From positions 21,467,847 to 21,531,846 of the forward strand of contig NC_044920.1 of assembly GCF_003576645.1 (NCBI RefSeq): a stretch of 64,000 nucleotides of DNA, read 5' to 3'. How positions within the stretch are numbered: the stretch's first letter is position 1; every line of letters begins with the position of its first letter. Below the pieces are notes generated by a model, which worked only from the letters and a program-made list of their open reading frames with translations, did not search any database and had not been told where the DNA came from. Source of the stretch: Ipomoea triloba (Eukaryota > Streptophyta > Magnoliopsida > Solanales > Convolvulaceae). Below, piece by piece: positions 48,255-59,894 of this stretch. The translations under genes and the position numbers were made by a program.

Positions 48255-48735
48255 CAATCACTTATAATAATTATAATCGTACCTTTATGAATATAATTTG
48301 CCACCCCGAATTTTATATTCATCTCTATTACAGAGAAACATAATAATATTAATTGGAGCCACAAAATGGTAAATTTTAAATAACAGAATTCATTAAAGAT
48401 CAGACAACTCTCACCATAAGTTATAAGATATTTAATTAATTATTACTAACAATTTGTGGTAATCAGAACTAATTTCTTTCCATTAATTAAAGATCCTATT
48501 CAAGTTTTCTGAAATAGAACAGTAAATTAAGATCACTTTCACTAATAAATTTTAACAAATATCTCATGGAGCAAAATAATTTAGTTAATTATTTAGTTCC
48601 CAAAAAAAAGAGTACGAAACATTTTATTAAGGAGTTAATTTCATCATCCAAAGAATCAAAGCTAAACCAATAGAAAAAAACAATTGCAGCTGCCAGCTTG
48701 CCCCTACGATCATTTCATACAGTAGAAGATATACT
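48255..48735. other. AT-rich spacer, nothing recognised
   Basis: No ORF with family motif and no clear inverted repeat. Confidence 0.4.
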
Positions 48736-48737
48736 TT

Positions 48738-48915
48738 TTTCTTTGAGTACTACTGACTCTGTAGTATCTGTTCATAACTACTTTCTCAACTTACTGAAGC
48801 ACAAAGAGTCAACAGTTGCCTCCACTAAGGCTCAAAAGTCGAACCCACTCCATCATACATGTGAGAGTGTAAACCAGGACACCGGGTGCCACTAGACCAC
48901 AAGGTCTTTAGCAGT
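48738..48915 (-). mobile_element. SINE family 1 copy
   Basis: Minus strand: 'gaccttgtggtctagtggca' (box A), 'ggttcgacttttgagcctta' (damaged box B), 'gtggaggcaactgttgactc', then a T-rich end. It is the closest relative of the forward copy at 20834. Confidence 0.65.
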
Positions 48916-49424
48916 AGAAGATATATACTTAAACATGCCATTTTACAATATTGTAGATTTCATGCTGTCGGTTATGAACAACCCACCGTAACCTACCGAA
49001 ATATTTTATAGGAAAAATGTGATTTTAATTTCTAAATTATTTTAGTCCTAGTCTTTTACATTTATTGAATATACCCTTATATTTTTTTTTTAATAACAAG
49101 AAGTTGTGTTTTTCATTCGTGTATCATTCAGACATGTCAACCAGAGGGTTTTGTAGAAAATGATATTTCATTCTAATAAAGACTTTAACAGCCAATTTGG
49201 TTGGAGAAAATTACAATTCCACTTCCACCTAATTCTCACATAAATCCAAAAGCAAGTAAATTCTTTTGTTTGGTTGGAGGGAATTGCAATTCTGCGGAGT
49301 TACAATTCCTTCATTTACTAGAGTTTAAATCTGCTACTAGTTTATGTCTATCTCTCATTGTTTTGGCGAGTTTCTTTCTCTCGTTTTATTGGCGAGTTCA
49401 TTTTTCATAAAGTGTGAAACGATT

Positions 49425-49691
49425 TATTTGGTCATGTCGTATGTGAATATTATCCTGGACACCGAAGATGACAATGTAGAAGAGACTCCTCTGAACTATG
49501 ACATGCAGTTCAACTCGATGGAGATATTATTGTCAATGAAAAGAAGAACGAAATTTGATACCCAGGTGATATGCATCAACATCAAAGAAGCTTTAAGTTC
49601 TTTCAACGATTACAGCATCAAATTTGTGAAACAGTCCGCAAAACAAGTTTTATGTAACATTGCTAGAAAAGTTTTCAATGTCTCACTGTAG
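49425..49691 (+). pseudogene. LINE RNase H-like fragment
   Basis: In the frame ending at TAG 49689-49691 the text ALSSFNDYSIKFVKQSAKQV then LCNIAR resembles the end of the RNase H domain of plant LINEs (F.KRSAN.VAH.LAR). Here the usual VAH is VLC. Weak and short, but unlike the two other LINE tails in the window. Confidence 0.4.
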
Positions 49692-49880
49692 AGAATATTT
49701 AATTGTTCCATTGATCTTCATTGTACACATTTCAACTTATTATGATTAATGAATTAACTTCGTACTTAAAGAAAAAATCACATACCCCTTTCGGTATTTC
49801 AATTATGCATTGCTTGGGAAGGAAAAAGATAGAATTGAGACATAATTAATTAATTACCCTTTACTTTTTTATCCTAAAAA

Positions 49881-50292
49881 AGGAGTTAATTCTATTTTTG
49901 GTCCTAGATTTATAGGTGACAATCCACTTTTAGTCTTTTTTTTTTATTTATTAAAACATCCCAATTTGGTCCTAGTATTATTGTGGTATGACCAATTTTG
50001 GTCCTCCATCAACAAAATCGTTGAAATATCGTTAAATACAAAGACATTTCAATCTTTTCTATACATAGTATGTTAAACCACTATATTTTTTATGTTTATT
50101 TTTTTTGAAAAGATTCATAATTGAAGATCGAAATGTCCTTGTATTTAACGATATTTAAACTGATTTGTTGATAAAGGACAAAAAATGATCATATCACAAT
50201 AATACTAGGACCAAAAGTTGATGCTCTAATAAAAAAGGACTAAAAGTGGATTGACTCATATAAATATAGGACCAAAAATGAAATTAACTCCT
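49881..50292. mobile_element. Foldback MITE (GAGTTAATT family), copy 2
   Basis: Ends AGGAGTTAATTCTATTTTTG and (inverted) AGGAGTTAATTTCATTTTTG are near perfect. Inner arms carry ccacttttagtc and ctagtattattgtg. Same family as 5033-5585, without an insert. Confidence 0.8.
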
Positions 50293-50389
50293 AAAAAAGA
50301 TACCATTAATACAAACTTACCCTTCAATGATATTTTTTTTAATGTAAGCAAAAAAAGAAGAAGCTTAATTAATATTTTATTATATTTGC

Positions 50390-50575
50390 ACGTGCGATGT
50401 ACAAAATTAATTTGCTATAATATTTTAAAAATATTTGGATCGATATATAATTATATAAATTATAACATCAAATATTATATAGTGTCATTGAAAAGATGGT
50501 TTGGATCGATTATCTTTTGTGATGTTAACCTTACTTGAATTCGACCAAATAAATGTTGAATTAATAGCTAATGTG
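50390..50575 (-). repeat. Single copy of the array's terminal segment next to the Helitron fragment
   Basis: 'atatttggatcgatatata', 'caaatattatatagtg' and 'gatcgattat..tgatg' match 53385-53510 and its equivalents in later units. On the minus strand this lies 3' of the helicase stop and ends in a small GC hairpin-like 'catcgcacgtgc', which resembles Helitron 3' ends. Confidence 0.6.
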
Positions 50576-50689
50576 TAGATGTAAGCATCCAGTGTTGAAA
50601 TTTTGGAATTTTATATATCATTGTTTAGGATTTGTATAACCTGGGCAAATGTGTTCTTTGAAAAAAAAACATAATATCAACGGTTCGAA

Positions 50690-51190
50690 TTACACATTAT
50701 TGAAAACTTCTTCGTAGACGACATTGGTAGTAGTAACAGAATCTTGTCCATACTCGTCTAGAGCTAACACCTCCCGACCATCAAAATGGGTGACTCGGGA
50801 AAAAATCACTACATTGACGCGTGATTAAACACCAATTTTTTCAGCAATAACCCAACATGAGTTTGTGTTTGACTTTGGCTTTTGTTGATAGTCATGGCAT
50901 ATGCGAGCATCAATGAGAATTGTTTACGTTAGAACTTGAAGGACAATCTAGTAACAGAAGGAGTGAGAGACATTCGGGGGATAAGAACTTTGGTTCCTTC
51001 ATGTATGTGTCCCATTAACTATTCTTGCTTCGACAATGTGATATGCCAATTTTGTGACGATGAGACGCGTACCGTTGCAAAGACCAAGAGAGTGGTTTAT
51101 GTTCCACAATAACATAACAGGTGCACCAACCTTTAATGTCATGGTATTCAGCATCATCCTATGGGTCTGGTATTTCATCTAAAGTCAGGG
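50690..51190 (-). pseudogene. Helitron Pif1-like helicase, C-terminal remnant
   Basis: Minus-strand reading, with several frameshifts: KVGAPVMLLWNINHSLGLCN, then GTRLIVTKLAYHIVEA, TKVLIPRMSLTP, LAYAMTINKSQSQTQTHVGL, VISRVTHFDGREVLALDEYG and TTTNVVYEEVFNNV with stop TAA at 50692-50690. These are consecutive conserved blocks of the C-terminal SF1 helicase domain of plant Helitron RepHel proteins (GLCNGTRL, AMTINKSQGQT, SR(V/A)T..GL). The Rep/HUH part and helicase motifs I-III are absent. Not functional. Confidence 0.8.
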
Positions 51191-52029
51191 CGTCAATTTT
51201 GTTCGCATAATTTTCCCTATTCATTCTTTTGGCAAATAGCAAAATGTGCGTGTGAGTGAATACTCTTATTTGAAATTCAATCGTGTAGTCATAAATATGT
51301 TATTAATTATAAATACATAATCTAATTTTCATTTTGGATCAAGATTCACAATATGAGGTGAACCCAGATGCATGTTATAACAATGTGGGGTGGGGTGGGA
51401 TGGGGTAGGGGGGAAGATTGTTTGAATGTTAATGTGATATCATTGGGGGCTTAGTCCAGAAGAGTACAACTTTAATTTAATGTGATTTTCATTTCTTGAG
51501 TTGCTCTTTTATTTTCAATTTGAAACTTTTGACGTAAACAACAACAACAATAATAACAAAAGAAAAAGAAGAAAAATACTATATTATAGATCCATACTTG
51601 TTTATCTTGTGTGATTTTGATTAAAGTTTAAATTTGTTGTTGTAACTTAAGGAGGAATGCAGGCTTGCCATTGACATATTTCAGTCAGCACTTAATATTG
51701 GGAATACTTGTAGCATCATGAAACCAAGGGAATACATGTTGCATCATGTAACCAACGTCAAAGTACTTATGTGCTTGAGTATTATGGAGTATTAAAAGTA
51801 AAACTTTCATACCAATAGCAACGAGTTCGATTCTCTTGTTAACATTATTCTTTCAGTCAAATCAATTTATATTATTTCATGTTTAGTTTGTAGACTATCA
51901 CTGCACACAAAAAAAAGTCTGAAATGCATAATTATATTTACATATTTATAATTGTTTAAAACAACATGTCATTGTATTGAAAAAACGAAAAGCAAAAGCC
52001 ATCATTAAGAGAAATAAATGTTTGATATA

Positions 52030-52212
52030 TGTATCATCGCAACATATATATCCGATTATTTTGCTTTAGACTGTATCATCGCAACATATATATCCGATTA
52101 TTTTGCTTTAGACTCCATCATCGCAACATATATATCCGATTATTTTGCTTTAGACTCCAAGCTAACTTAATATATATCCGATTATTTTGCTTTAGACTCC
52201 AAGCTAACTTAA
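52030..52212. repeat. 42-bp tandem duplications in unit 1
   Basis: Unit 'tatcatcgcaacatatatat...' begins at 52030, 52072 and 52114. A shifted 42-bp unit (tatatatccgattattttgc...) repeats from about 52127 to 52169. Units 2-4 have this stretch once. Confidence 0.9.
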
Positions 52213-52418
52213 GCGACTATATCTAAAAACTAATAAGTGTGAATGAAAGTTATATTTTTTTTATTTTTTTTTATTTTTTCACTAATAAAAAATAACCCAA
52301 CCATTATAACTTTCGTTATCTTTTTTAGCTATTGTTGCCATACACATGCATCATGTCAATCATATATTTTCTTATATTCTTCAATGGTAATGATATATAG
52401 ACATTATATATATTAGAA

Positions 52419-52865
52419 TACTATATAAGTTATTTCCTAAATTATAAATATCAAATCTATAAAAATGGTTTACATTATTATTATTTACAATAATATAAAT
52501 ATCTAAAATCTAAATAATTTAAAACTTTAATATAAAGTACAACTGTGGATGTATACTATATAAGTTATTTCCTAAATTATAAATATCAAATCTATAAAAA
52601 TGGTTTACATTATTATTATTTACAATAATATAAATATCTAAAATCTAAATAATTTAAAACTTTAATATAAAGTACAACTGTGGATGTATACTATATAAGT
52701 TATTTCCTAAATTATAAATATCAAATCTAATACTATATAAGTTATTTCCTAAATTATAAATATCAAATCTATAAAAATGGTAGTTATTTCCTAAATTATA
52801 AATATCAAATCTATAAAAATGGTTTACATTATTATTATTTACAATAATATAAATATCTAAAATCT
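52419..52865. repeat. 135-bp and 42-bp tandem duplications in unit 1
   Basis: The stretch from 'ctatataagttatttcct' recurs at 52421, 52556 and 52691 (period 135), then at 52733 (42 later). 'gttatttcctaaattataaa' repeats at 52741 and 52783 (42 again). Confidence 0.9.
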
Positions 52866-52988
52866 AAATAATTTAAAATTTTAATATAGAGTACGACTGT
52901 GGATGTTACTGCTTTGCCCTCTGAAACACGACGTTCGATTATTTTAACAATAAAAATACAAAACAAAGCAGCATAAATGTTTTTAAAA

Positions 52989-53070
52989 CGTGGTCGGCAG
53001 GATTTAAACTTGCGCGGGCAAAGCCCACATAATTTCTAGTCATGCCCGATAACCACTCTGGCACGACCAC
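52989..53070 (-). tRNA. tRNA-Ser(AGA)-like, unit 1, degenerate
   Basis: 82 nt with an acceptor stem GTGGTCG/CGACCAC, D-arm, anticodon loop CTAGAAA (anticodon AGA) and the long variable arm of tRNA-Ser. The T loop is TTTAAAT instead of TTCGAAT, and the T stem has a mismatch, so box B is damaged. Upstream CAA (gaagcaatt) and downstream TTTT are kept. Probably a pseudo-tRNA. Confidence 0.7.
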
Positions 53071-54690
53071 AATTGCTTCAACCTTCCAGGCCTTACATCT
53101 AGTTTTACCTAAATAAAAACCTTTTTGGAACGAATTATAATACGTCATTGAGTGACAACATTTGAATAGTATCTTACTTCTCATATATAGTTTTATCGCT
53201 CATTTATTTTGGATGGTAATTTCACTCAAATCCGGTGGAGACGAGAAAATTTTTCAATACCGTTTCTCAATATTTATATTAATTTTTTAAGAGTTAATTA
53301 CTGAAATGGTCCAATGGCTATATATAACGAAATTATCAATTTTGTAATTGACTATATATATCGTGTAACAAAATTAATTTTAATAATATTTGGATCGATA
53401 TATACAATTATATATCTTAAAATAACAAATATTATATAGTGCAATTGATGAAATGGGTTGGATCGATTATGATTTCTGATGCTATCCTTGATTGAATTTT
53501 AGCAAATAAATGCTCAATTACCCGTGCGATGCATGGATAAAAAATTTTGTTGAAGGGCTACAACTTTGTTGAAGACTACAAAGGCCAATGAAATAGTTTT
53601 TGGGTTGAAAAATAGCCTAGAAGTCAAAGTAGTTGCTCAGAATGTTAATGGGATACCATTGGAGGCTTAGTCCAGAAGAGTACAACTTTAATTTAATGTG
53701 ATTTTCATTTATTGAGTTGCTCTTTTATTATCAATTTGAAACTTTTGAGGTAAACAACAACACCAATAATAACAAAAGAAAAAGAAGAAAAACACTATAT
53801 TATAGATCTATACTTGTTTATCTTGTGTGACGTTGATTAAAGTTTAAATTTGTTGTTGTAACTTAAGGAGGAATGCAGGCTTGCCATTGACATATTTCAG
53901 TCAGCACTTAATATTGGGAATACTTGTAGCATCATGAAACCAAGGGAATACATGTTGCATCATGTAACCAACGTCAAAGTACTTATGTGCTTGAGTATTA
54001 TGGAGTATTAAAAGTAAAACTTTCATACCAATAGCAACGAGTTCGATTCTCTTGTTAACATTATTCTTTCAGTCAAATCAATTTATATTATTTCATGTTT
54101 AGTTTGTAGACTATCACTGCACACAAAAAAAAGTCTGAAATGCATAATTATATTTACATATTTATAATTGTTTAAAACAACATGTCATTGTATTGAAAAA
54201 ACAAAAAGCAAAAGCCATTATTAAGAGAAATAAATGTTTGATATACGTATCATCGCAACATATATATCCAATTATTTTTCTTTAGACTCCAAGCTAACTT
54301 AAGCGACTATATCTAAAAACTAATAAGTGTGAATAAAAGTTATATTTATTTTTATTTTTATTTTTTTCATTGATAAAAAATAACCCAACCATTATAACTT
54401 TCGTTATCTTTTTCAGTTATTGTTGCCATGCACATGCATCATGTCAATCATATATTTTCTTATATTCTTCAATGGTAATGATATATAGACATTATATATA
54501 TTAGAATACTATATAAGTTATTTCCTAAATTATAAATATCAAATCTATAAAAATGGTTTACATTATTATTATTTACAATAATATAAATATCTAAAATCTA
54601 AATAATTTAAAACTTTAATATAGAGTACAACGACGTTCGATTATTTTATCAATAAAAATACAAAGAAATGCAGCATAAATGTTTTTAAAA

Positions 54691-54772
54691 CGTGGTCTGC
54701 AGGATTTGAACTTGCGCGGGCAAAGCCCACATGATTTCTTGTCATGCCCGATAACCACTCTGGCACGACCAC
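54691..54772 (-). tRNA. tRNA-Ser(AGA)-like, unit 2, degenerate
   Basis: Same 82-nt plan. The anticodon loop is CAAGAAA, so the universal U33 is lost; acceptor pair 7-66 is G-A; and the T loop is TTCAAAT. Likely inactive. Confidence 0.65.
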
Positions 54773-55488
54773 AATTGCTTCAACCTTCCAGGCCTTACAT
54801 CTAGTTTTACCTAAATAAAAACCTTTTTGGAACGAATTATAATACGTCATTGAGTGACAGAATTTGAATAGTATCTTACTTCTCATATATTGTTTTATCG
54901 CTCATTTATTTTGGATGGTAATTTCACTCAAATCCGGTGGAGACGAGAAAATTTTTCAATACCGTTTCTCAATATTTATATTAATTTTTTAAGAGTTAAT
55001 TACCGAAATGGTCCATTGGCTATATATAACGAAATTATCAATTTTGTAATTGACTATATGTTTGACTATATGTATCGTGTAACAAAATTAATTTTAATAA
55101 GATTTCGATTGATATATACAATTATATAAATTATAATAACAAATATTATATAGTTCAATTGATGAAATGGGTTGGATCGATTATGATTTCTGATGCTATC
55201 CTTTATTGAATTCGAGCAAATAAATGCTCAATTACCCGTGCGATGCATGGATAAAAAATTTTTTTGAAGGGCTACAGCTTTGTTGAAGACTACAAAGGCC
55301 AATGGAATGGTTTTGGGGTTGAAAAATAGCGAAGTCAAAGTAGTTGCTCAGAATGTTAATGGGATACTATTGGGGGTTTAGTCCAGAAGAGTACAACTTT
55401 AATTTAATGTGATTTTCATTTATTGAGTTGCTCTTTTATTTTCAATTTCAAACTTTTGAGGTAAACAACAACAACAATAATAAGAAAA

Positions 55489-55880
55489 GAAAAAGAAGAA
55501 AAATACTATATTATAGATCCATACTTAAAAGAAAAAGAAGAAAAATACTATATTATAGATCCATACTTGTTTGAAAAAGAAGAAAAATACTATATTATAG
55601 ATCCATACTTGTTTATCTTGTGTGATGTTGATTAAAGTTTAAATTTGTTGTTGTAACTTAAGGAGGAATTCAGGCTTGCCATTGACATATTTCAGTCAGC
55701 ACTTAATATTGGCAGGCTTGCCATTGACATATTTCAGTCAGCACTTAATATTGGGAATACTGCCATTGACATATTTCAGTCAGCACTTAATATTGGGAAT
55801 ACTTGTAGCATCATGAAACCAAGGGAATACATGTTGCAGAATACTTGTAGCATCATGAAACCAAGGGAATACATGTTGCA
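55489..55880. repeat. Cluster of 42-bp tandem duplications in unit 3
   Basis: gaaaaagaagaaaaatacta starts at 55489, 55531 and 55573. caggcttgccattgacat starts at 55671 and 55713. tgccattgacatatttcag starts at 55719 and 55761. gaatacttgtagcatcat starts at 55797 and 55839. All offsets are 42. Confidence 0.95.
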
Positions 55881-56396
55881 TCATGTAACCAACGTCAAAA
55901 TACTTATGTGCTTGAGTATTATGGAGTATTAAAAGCAAAACTTTCATATCAATAGTAACGAGTTCGATTCTCTTGTTAACATTATTCTTTCAGTAAAATC
56001 AATTTATATTATTTCATGTTTAGTTTGTAGACTATCACTGCACAAAAAAAAAAAAGTCTGAAATGCATAATTATATTTACATATTTATAATTGTTTAAAA
56101 CAACATGTCATTGTATTGAAAAAACAAAAAGCAAAAGCCATTACTAAGAGAAATAAATGTTTGATATACGTATCATCGCAACATATATATCCGATTATTT
56201 TGCTTTAGACTCCAAGCTAACTTAAGCGACTATATCTAAAAACTAATAAGTGTGAATGAAAGTTATATATTTTTTTATTTTTATTTTTTTCATTGATAAA
56301 AAATAACCCAACCATTATAACTTTCGTTATCTTTTTCAGTTATTGTTGCCATGCACATGCATAATACAAAGCAAAGCAGCATAAATGTTTTTAAAA

Positions 56397-56478
56397 CGTG
56401 GTCGGCAGGATTCGAACCTACGCGAGCAAAGCCCACATGATTTCTAGTCATGCCCAATAACCACTCTGGCACAACCAC
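56397..56478 (-). tRNA. tRNA-Ser(AGA), unit 3, best preserved
   Basis: 82 nt. Acceptor GTGGTTG pairs with CGACCAC using one G-U. The anticodon arm CATGA-CTAGAAA-TCATG is perfect. The variable arm GGGC-TTT-GCTC pairs with one wobble. The T arm GTAGG-TTCGAAT-CCTGC has intact box B GGTTCGAATCC, and box A is TGCCAGAGTGG. A CAA lies just upstream and a TTTT run follows the discriminator G, as expected for a plant Pol III tRNA gene. The only copy without an obvious defect. Confidence 0.85.
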
Positions 56479-57185
56479 AATTGCTTCAACCTTCCAGGCG
56501 TTACATCTAGTTTTACCTAAATAAAAACCTTTTTGGAACGAATTATAATATGTCATTGAGTGACAACATTTGAATAGTATCTTAATTCTCATATATAGTT
56601 TTATCGCTCATTTATTTTGGATGGTAATTTCACTCAAATCCGGTGGAGACGAGAAAATTTTTCAATACCGTTTCTCAATATTTATATTAATTTTTTAAGA
56701 GTTAATTACCGAAATGGTCCATTGGCTATATATAACGAAATTATCAATTTTTTAATTGACTATATGTATCGTGTAACAAAACTAATTTTAATAATATTTG
56801 GATTGATATATACAATTATATAAATTATAATAACAAATATTATATAGTGCAATTGATGAAATGGGTTGGATCGATTATGATTTCTGATGCTATCCTTGAT
56901 TGAATTCGAGCAAATAAATGCTCAATTACCCGTGCGATGCATGGATAAAAAATTTTGTTGAAGGGCTACAGCTTTGTTGAAGACTACAAAGGTCAATGAA
57001 ATTGTTTTGGGGTTGAAAAATAGCCTAGAAGTCAAAGTAGTTGCTCAGAATGTTAATGGGATACCATTGGAGGCTTAGTCCAGAAGAGTACAACTTTAAT
57101 TTAATGTGATTTTCATTTATTGAGTTGCTCTTTTATTATCAATTTGAAACTTTTGACGTAAACAACAACAACAATAATAACAAAA

Positions 57186-57311
57186 GAAAAAGAAGAAAAA
57201 TACTATATTATAGATCCATACTTAAAAGAAAAAGAAGAAAAATACTATATTATAGATCCATACTTGTTTGAAAAAGAAGAAAAATACTATATTATAGATC
57301 CATACTTGTTT
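57186..57311. repeat. 42-bp tandem triplication in unit 4
   Basis: gaaaaagaagaaaaatacta starts at 57186, 57228 and 57270, the same triplication as in unit 3. Confidence 0.95.
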
Positions 57312-58181
57312 ATCTTGTGTGATGTTGATTAAAGTTTAAATTTGTTGTTGTAACTTAAGGAGGAATGCAGGCTTGCCATTGACATATTTCAGTCAGCACT
57401 TAATATTGGGAATACTTGTAGCATCATGAAACCAAGGGAATACATGTTGCATCATGTAACCAACGTCAAAATACTTATGTGCTTGAGTATTATGGAGTAT
57501 TAAAAGTAAAACTTTCATACCAATAGTAACGAGTTCGATTCTCTTGTTAACATTATTCTTTAAGTCAAATCAATTTATATTATTTCATGTTTAGTTTGTA
57601 GACTATCACTGTACAAAAAAAAAAGTCTGAAACGCATAATTATATTTACATATTTATAATTGTTTAAAACAACATGTCATTGTATTGAAAAAACAAAAAG
57701 CAAAAGCTATTATTAAGAAAAATAAATGTTTGATATACGTATCATCGCAACATATATATCCGATTATTTTGCTTTAGACTCCAAGCTAACTTAAGCGACT
57801 ATATCTAAAAACTAATAAGTGTGAATGAAAGTTATATTTTTTTTATTTTATTTTTTTCATTGATAAAAAATAACCCAACCATTATAACTTTTGTTATCTT
57901 TTTCAGTTATTGTTGCCATGCACATGCATCATGTCAATCATATATTTTCTTATATTCTATAATGGTAATGATATATAGACATTATTATATATTAGAATAC
58001 TATATAAGTTATTTCCTAATTTATAAATATCAAATCTATAAAAATGGTTTACATTATTATTATTTACTATAATATAAATATCTAAAATCTAAATAATTTA
58101 AAACTTTAATGTAGAGTACAACGAAGTTCGATTATTTTATCAATAAAAATACAAAGCAAAGCAGCATAAATGTTTTTCAAA

Positions 58182-58263
58182 CGTGGTCGGCAAGATTCAA
58201 ACCTGCGCGAGCAAAGCCGACATGATTTCTAGTCATGCCCAATAACCACTCTGGCACGACCAC
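58182..58263 (-). tRNA. tRNA-Ser(AGA)-like, unit 4, slightly degenerate
   Basis: Acceptor and anticodon arms are intact (anticodon AGA). The T loop is TTTGAAT with a G-U in the T stem, and the variable arm reads TCGGC-TTT-GCTCG. The downstream T run is broken (CGTTTGAAAAA), so termination would be weaker. Possibly still foldable. Confidence 0.75.
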
Positions 58264-58844
58264 AATTGCTTCAACCTTCCAGGCCTTACATCTAGTTTTA
58301 CCTAAATAAAAACCTTTTTGGAACGAATTATAATATGTCATTGAGTGACAACATTTGAATAGTATCTTACTTCTCATATATAGTTTTATCGCTCATTTAT
58401 TTTGGATGGAAATTTCACTCAAATCTGGTGGAGACGAGAAAATTTTTCAATTCTGTTTCTCAATATTTATATTAATTTTTTAAGAGTTAATTATCGAAAT
58501 GGTCCATTGGCTATATATAATGAAATTATCAATTTTGTAATTGACTATATGTTTGACTATATGTATCCTGTAACAAAATTAATTTTAATAATATTTGGAT
58601 CGATATATATAATTATATAAATTATAATAAAAAATATTATATAGTGCAATTGATGAAATGGGTTGGATCGATTATGATTTTTGATGCTATCCTTGATTGA
58701 ATTCGAGCAAATAAATGCTCAATTACCCGTGCGATACATGGATAAAAAATTTTGTTGAAGGGCTACAACTTTGTTGAAGACTACAAAGGCCAATGAAATG
58801 GTTTTGGGATTGAAAAATAGCCTAGAAGTCAAATGAGTAGCACA

Positions 58845-59890
58845 TAATTCTGCTTAAGTGAGAAATGCAATTTCTATAGAGTTGGGACACATCTATTTAC
58901 ATAGCCGTGCCACCCATCCCCTGTTCACTATTTAAGCGCGATTTCAACATTTCTATTTGGTTTTCGTCCCCGTTCGAACCCTATTCATTTTCTTTCACTT
59001 CCTTTCATATTTCTAGGTTAGATTAGGCTTAGATTTTGGTTTCTAAACATATTTGAAGCTTGTAATTAAGGATTCAACACTTGGATTCCAGGATTTATTA
59101 CCATCAAATTTCCTAGAGAAGTTTTCTTTCCCTTATCTCTTCTCTTTTGCAAGATTTTTGTTTATTACTTGTGCTTTTGTGTGCCTTATGCTATTCAATC
59201 ACGAGTAGTACAGTTAGTTTATGGAGTTGAGTTAGGGTTGTATCATCTATCTTGATACTTAATTTGTGATTATTGCAAAAAGGGGAAGAACTCTAACCTA
59301 GGGTTCATTGTACTGTGTTTGTGAATGATTTGTGTTTTTATCTTGCTTATGATTGATGGACACTTTCATTGGCATGTATTTCGAGGATTCATTGCCTCAA
59401 TGAGAGTTGGGTGATGAGTTCAAGCCACCCCTTGCATATACCCACTTTGCTTCTATGAAAATAAGGGAATTGGGGGATTAAGATGCTAATTGTGCTTGAA
59501 GAACTTGGAGTTGATTCACCACGGAAATGGGACAATTCCTTGTTCTAATCCTTGTATATTTGCTCACGTGAGTGACTTATGGACTAGGATTCCTAAGTGA
59601 ATTCCCACTTGATTCTTGGTTATTTGTTCTCCCTAACCCCGTAGGTTGTTGAAACATCTAGATGATAATGCATCATAACTTGAGTCCTATTTCTTTATTT
59701 TGTGTTTATCTTTGTATATATGTGTTAGTCTTACTATTTCCTTAAAATTGTTGTTTGCTTAGATTTTGTTAATTTCCTTATGCCAGTGTCAAGTTGTGAT
59801 TGCATATTACGTGTCATAAACCCCAATCCCCTGAGGACGACATTTCACACCCGTACATTCACCCTCAATCATTTTTGCTACAATCAAATA
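58845..59890 (+). other. Possible LTR-retroelement leader or LARD-like repeat
   Basis: No ORF. 'gttcactatttaagcgcg' resembles a promoter. The 3' part 'cccctgaggacgacatttca', then 'cacccgtacattcac', resembles the untranslated leader that large plant Ty3/gypsy elements carry. No LTR pair or primer site was found, so this is a guess. Confidence 0.25.
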
Positions 59891-59894
59891 TGAA

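Larger units (their letters stand above)
51424..58840. repeat. Four-unit tandem array carrying tRNA-Ser-like genes
   Basis: Units begin with 'gaatgttaatggga' at about 51424, 53641, 55351 and 57047. Each has the same order: 'cttagtccagaagagtacaa', 'taaggaggaatgcaggcttg', a 'catcgcaacatatatatccg' block, a tRNA-Ser on the minus strand, and a 'gatcgatatata' AT-rich segment closing with 'cccgtgcgatgcatgg'. Spacing between tRNAs is 1702, 1706 and 1785 bp. Unit 4 ends at about 58835, where similarity stops. Unit 1 is longer because of 42-bp and 135-bp internal duplications. Unit identity is high, so amplification is recent. Confidence 0.9.

Noticed and set aside
51424..58840. ORFs of 66-100 residues recurring in each array unit (minus strand, MRSKILFKCCHSMTYYNSFQ type)
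   Set aside because: They read through the tRNA-Ser gene and its flank; the recurrence reflects the tandem unit, not protein conservation.
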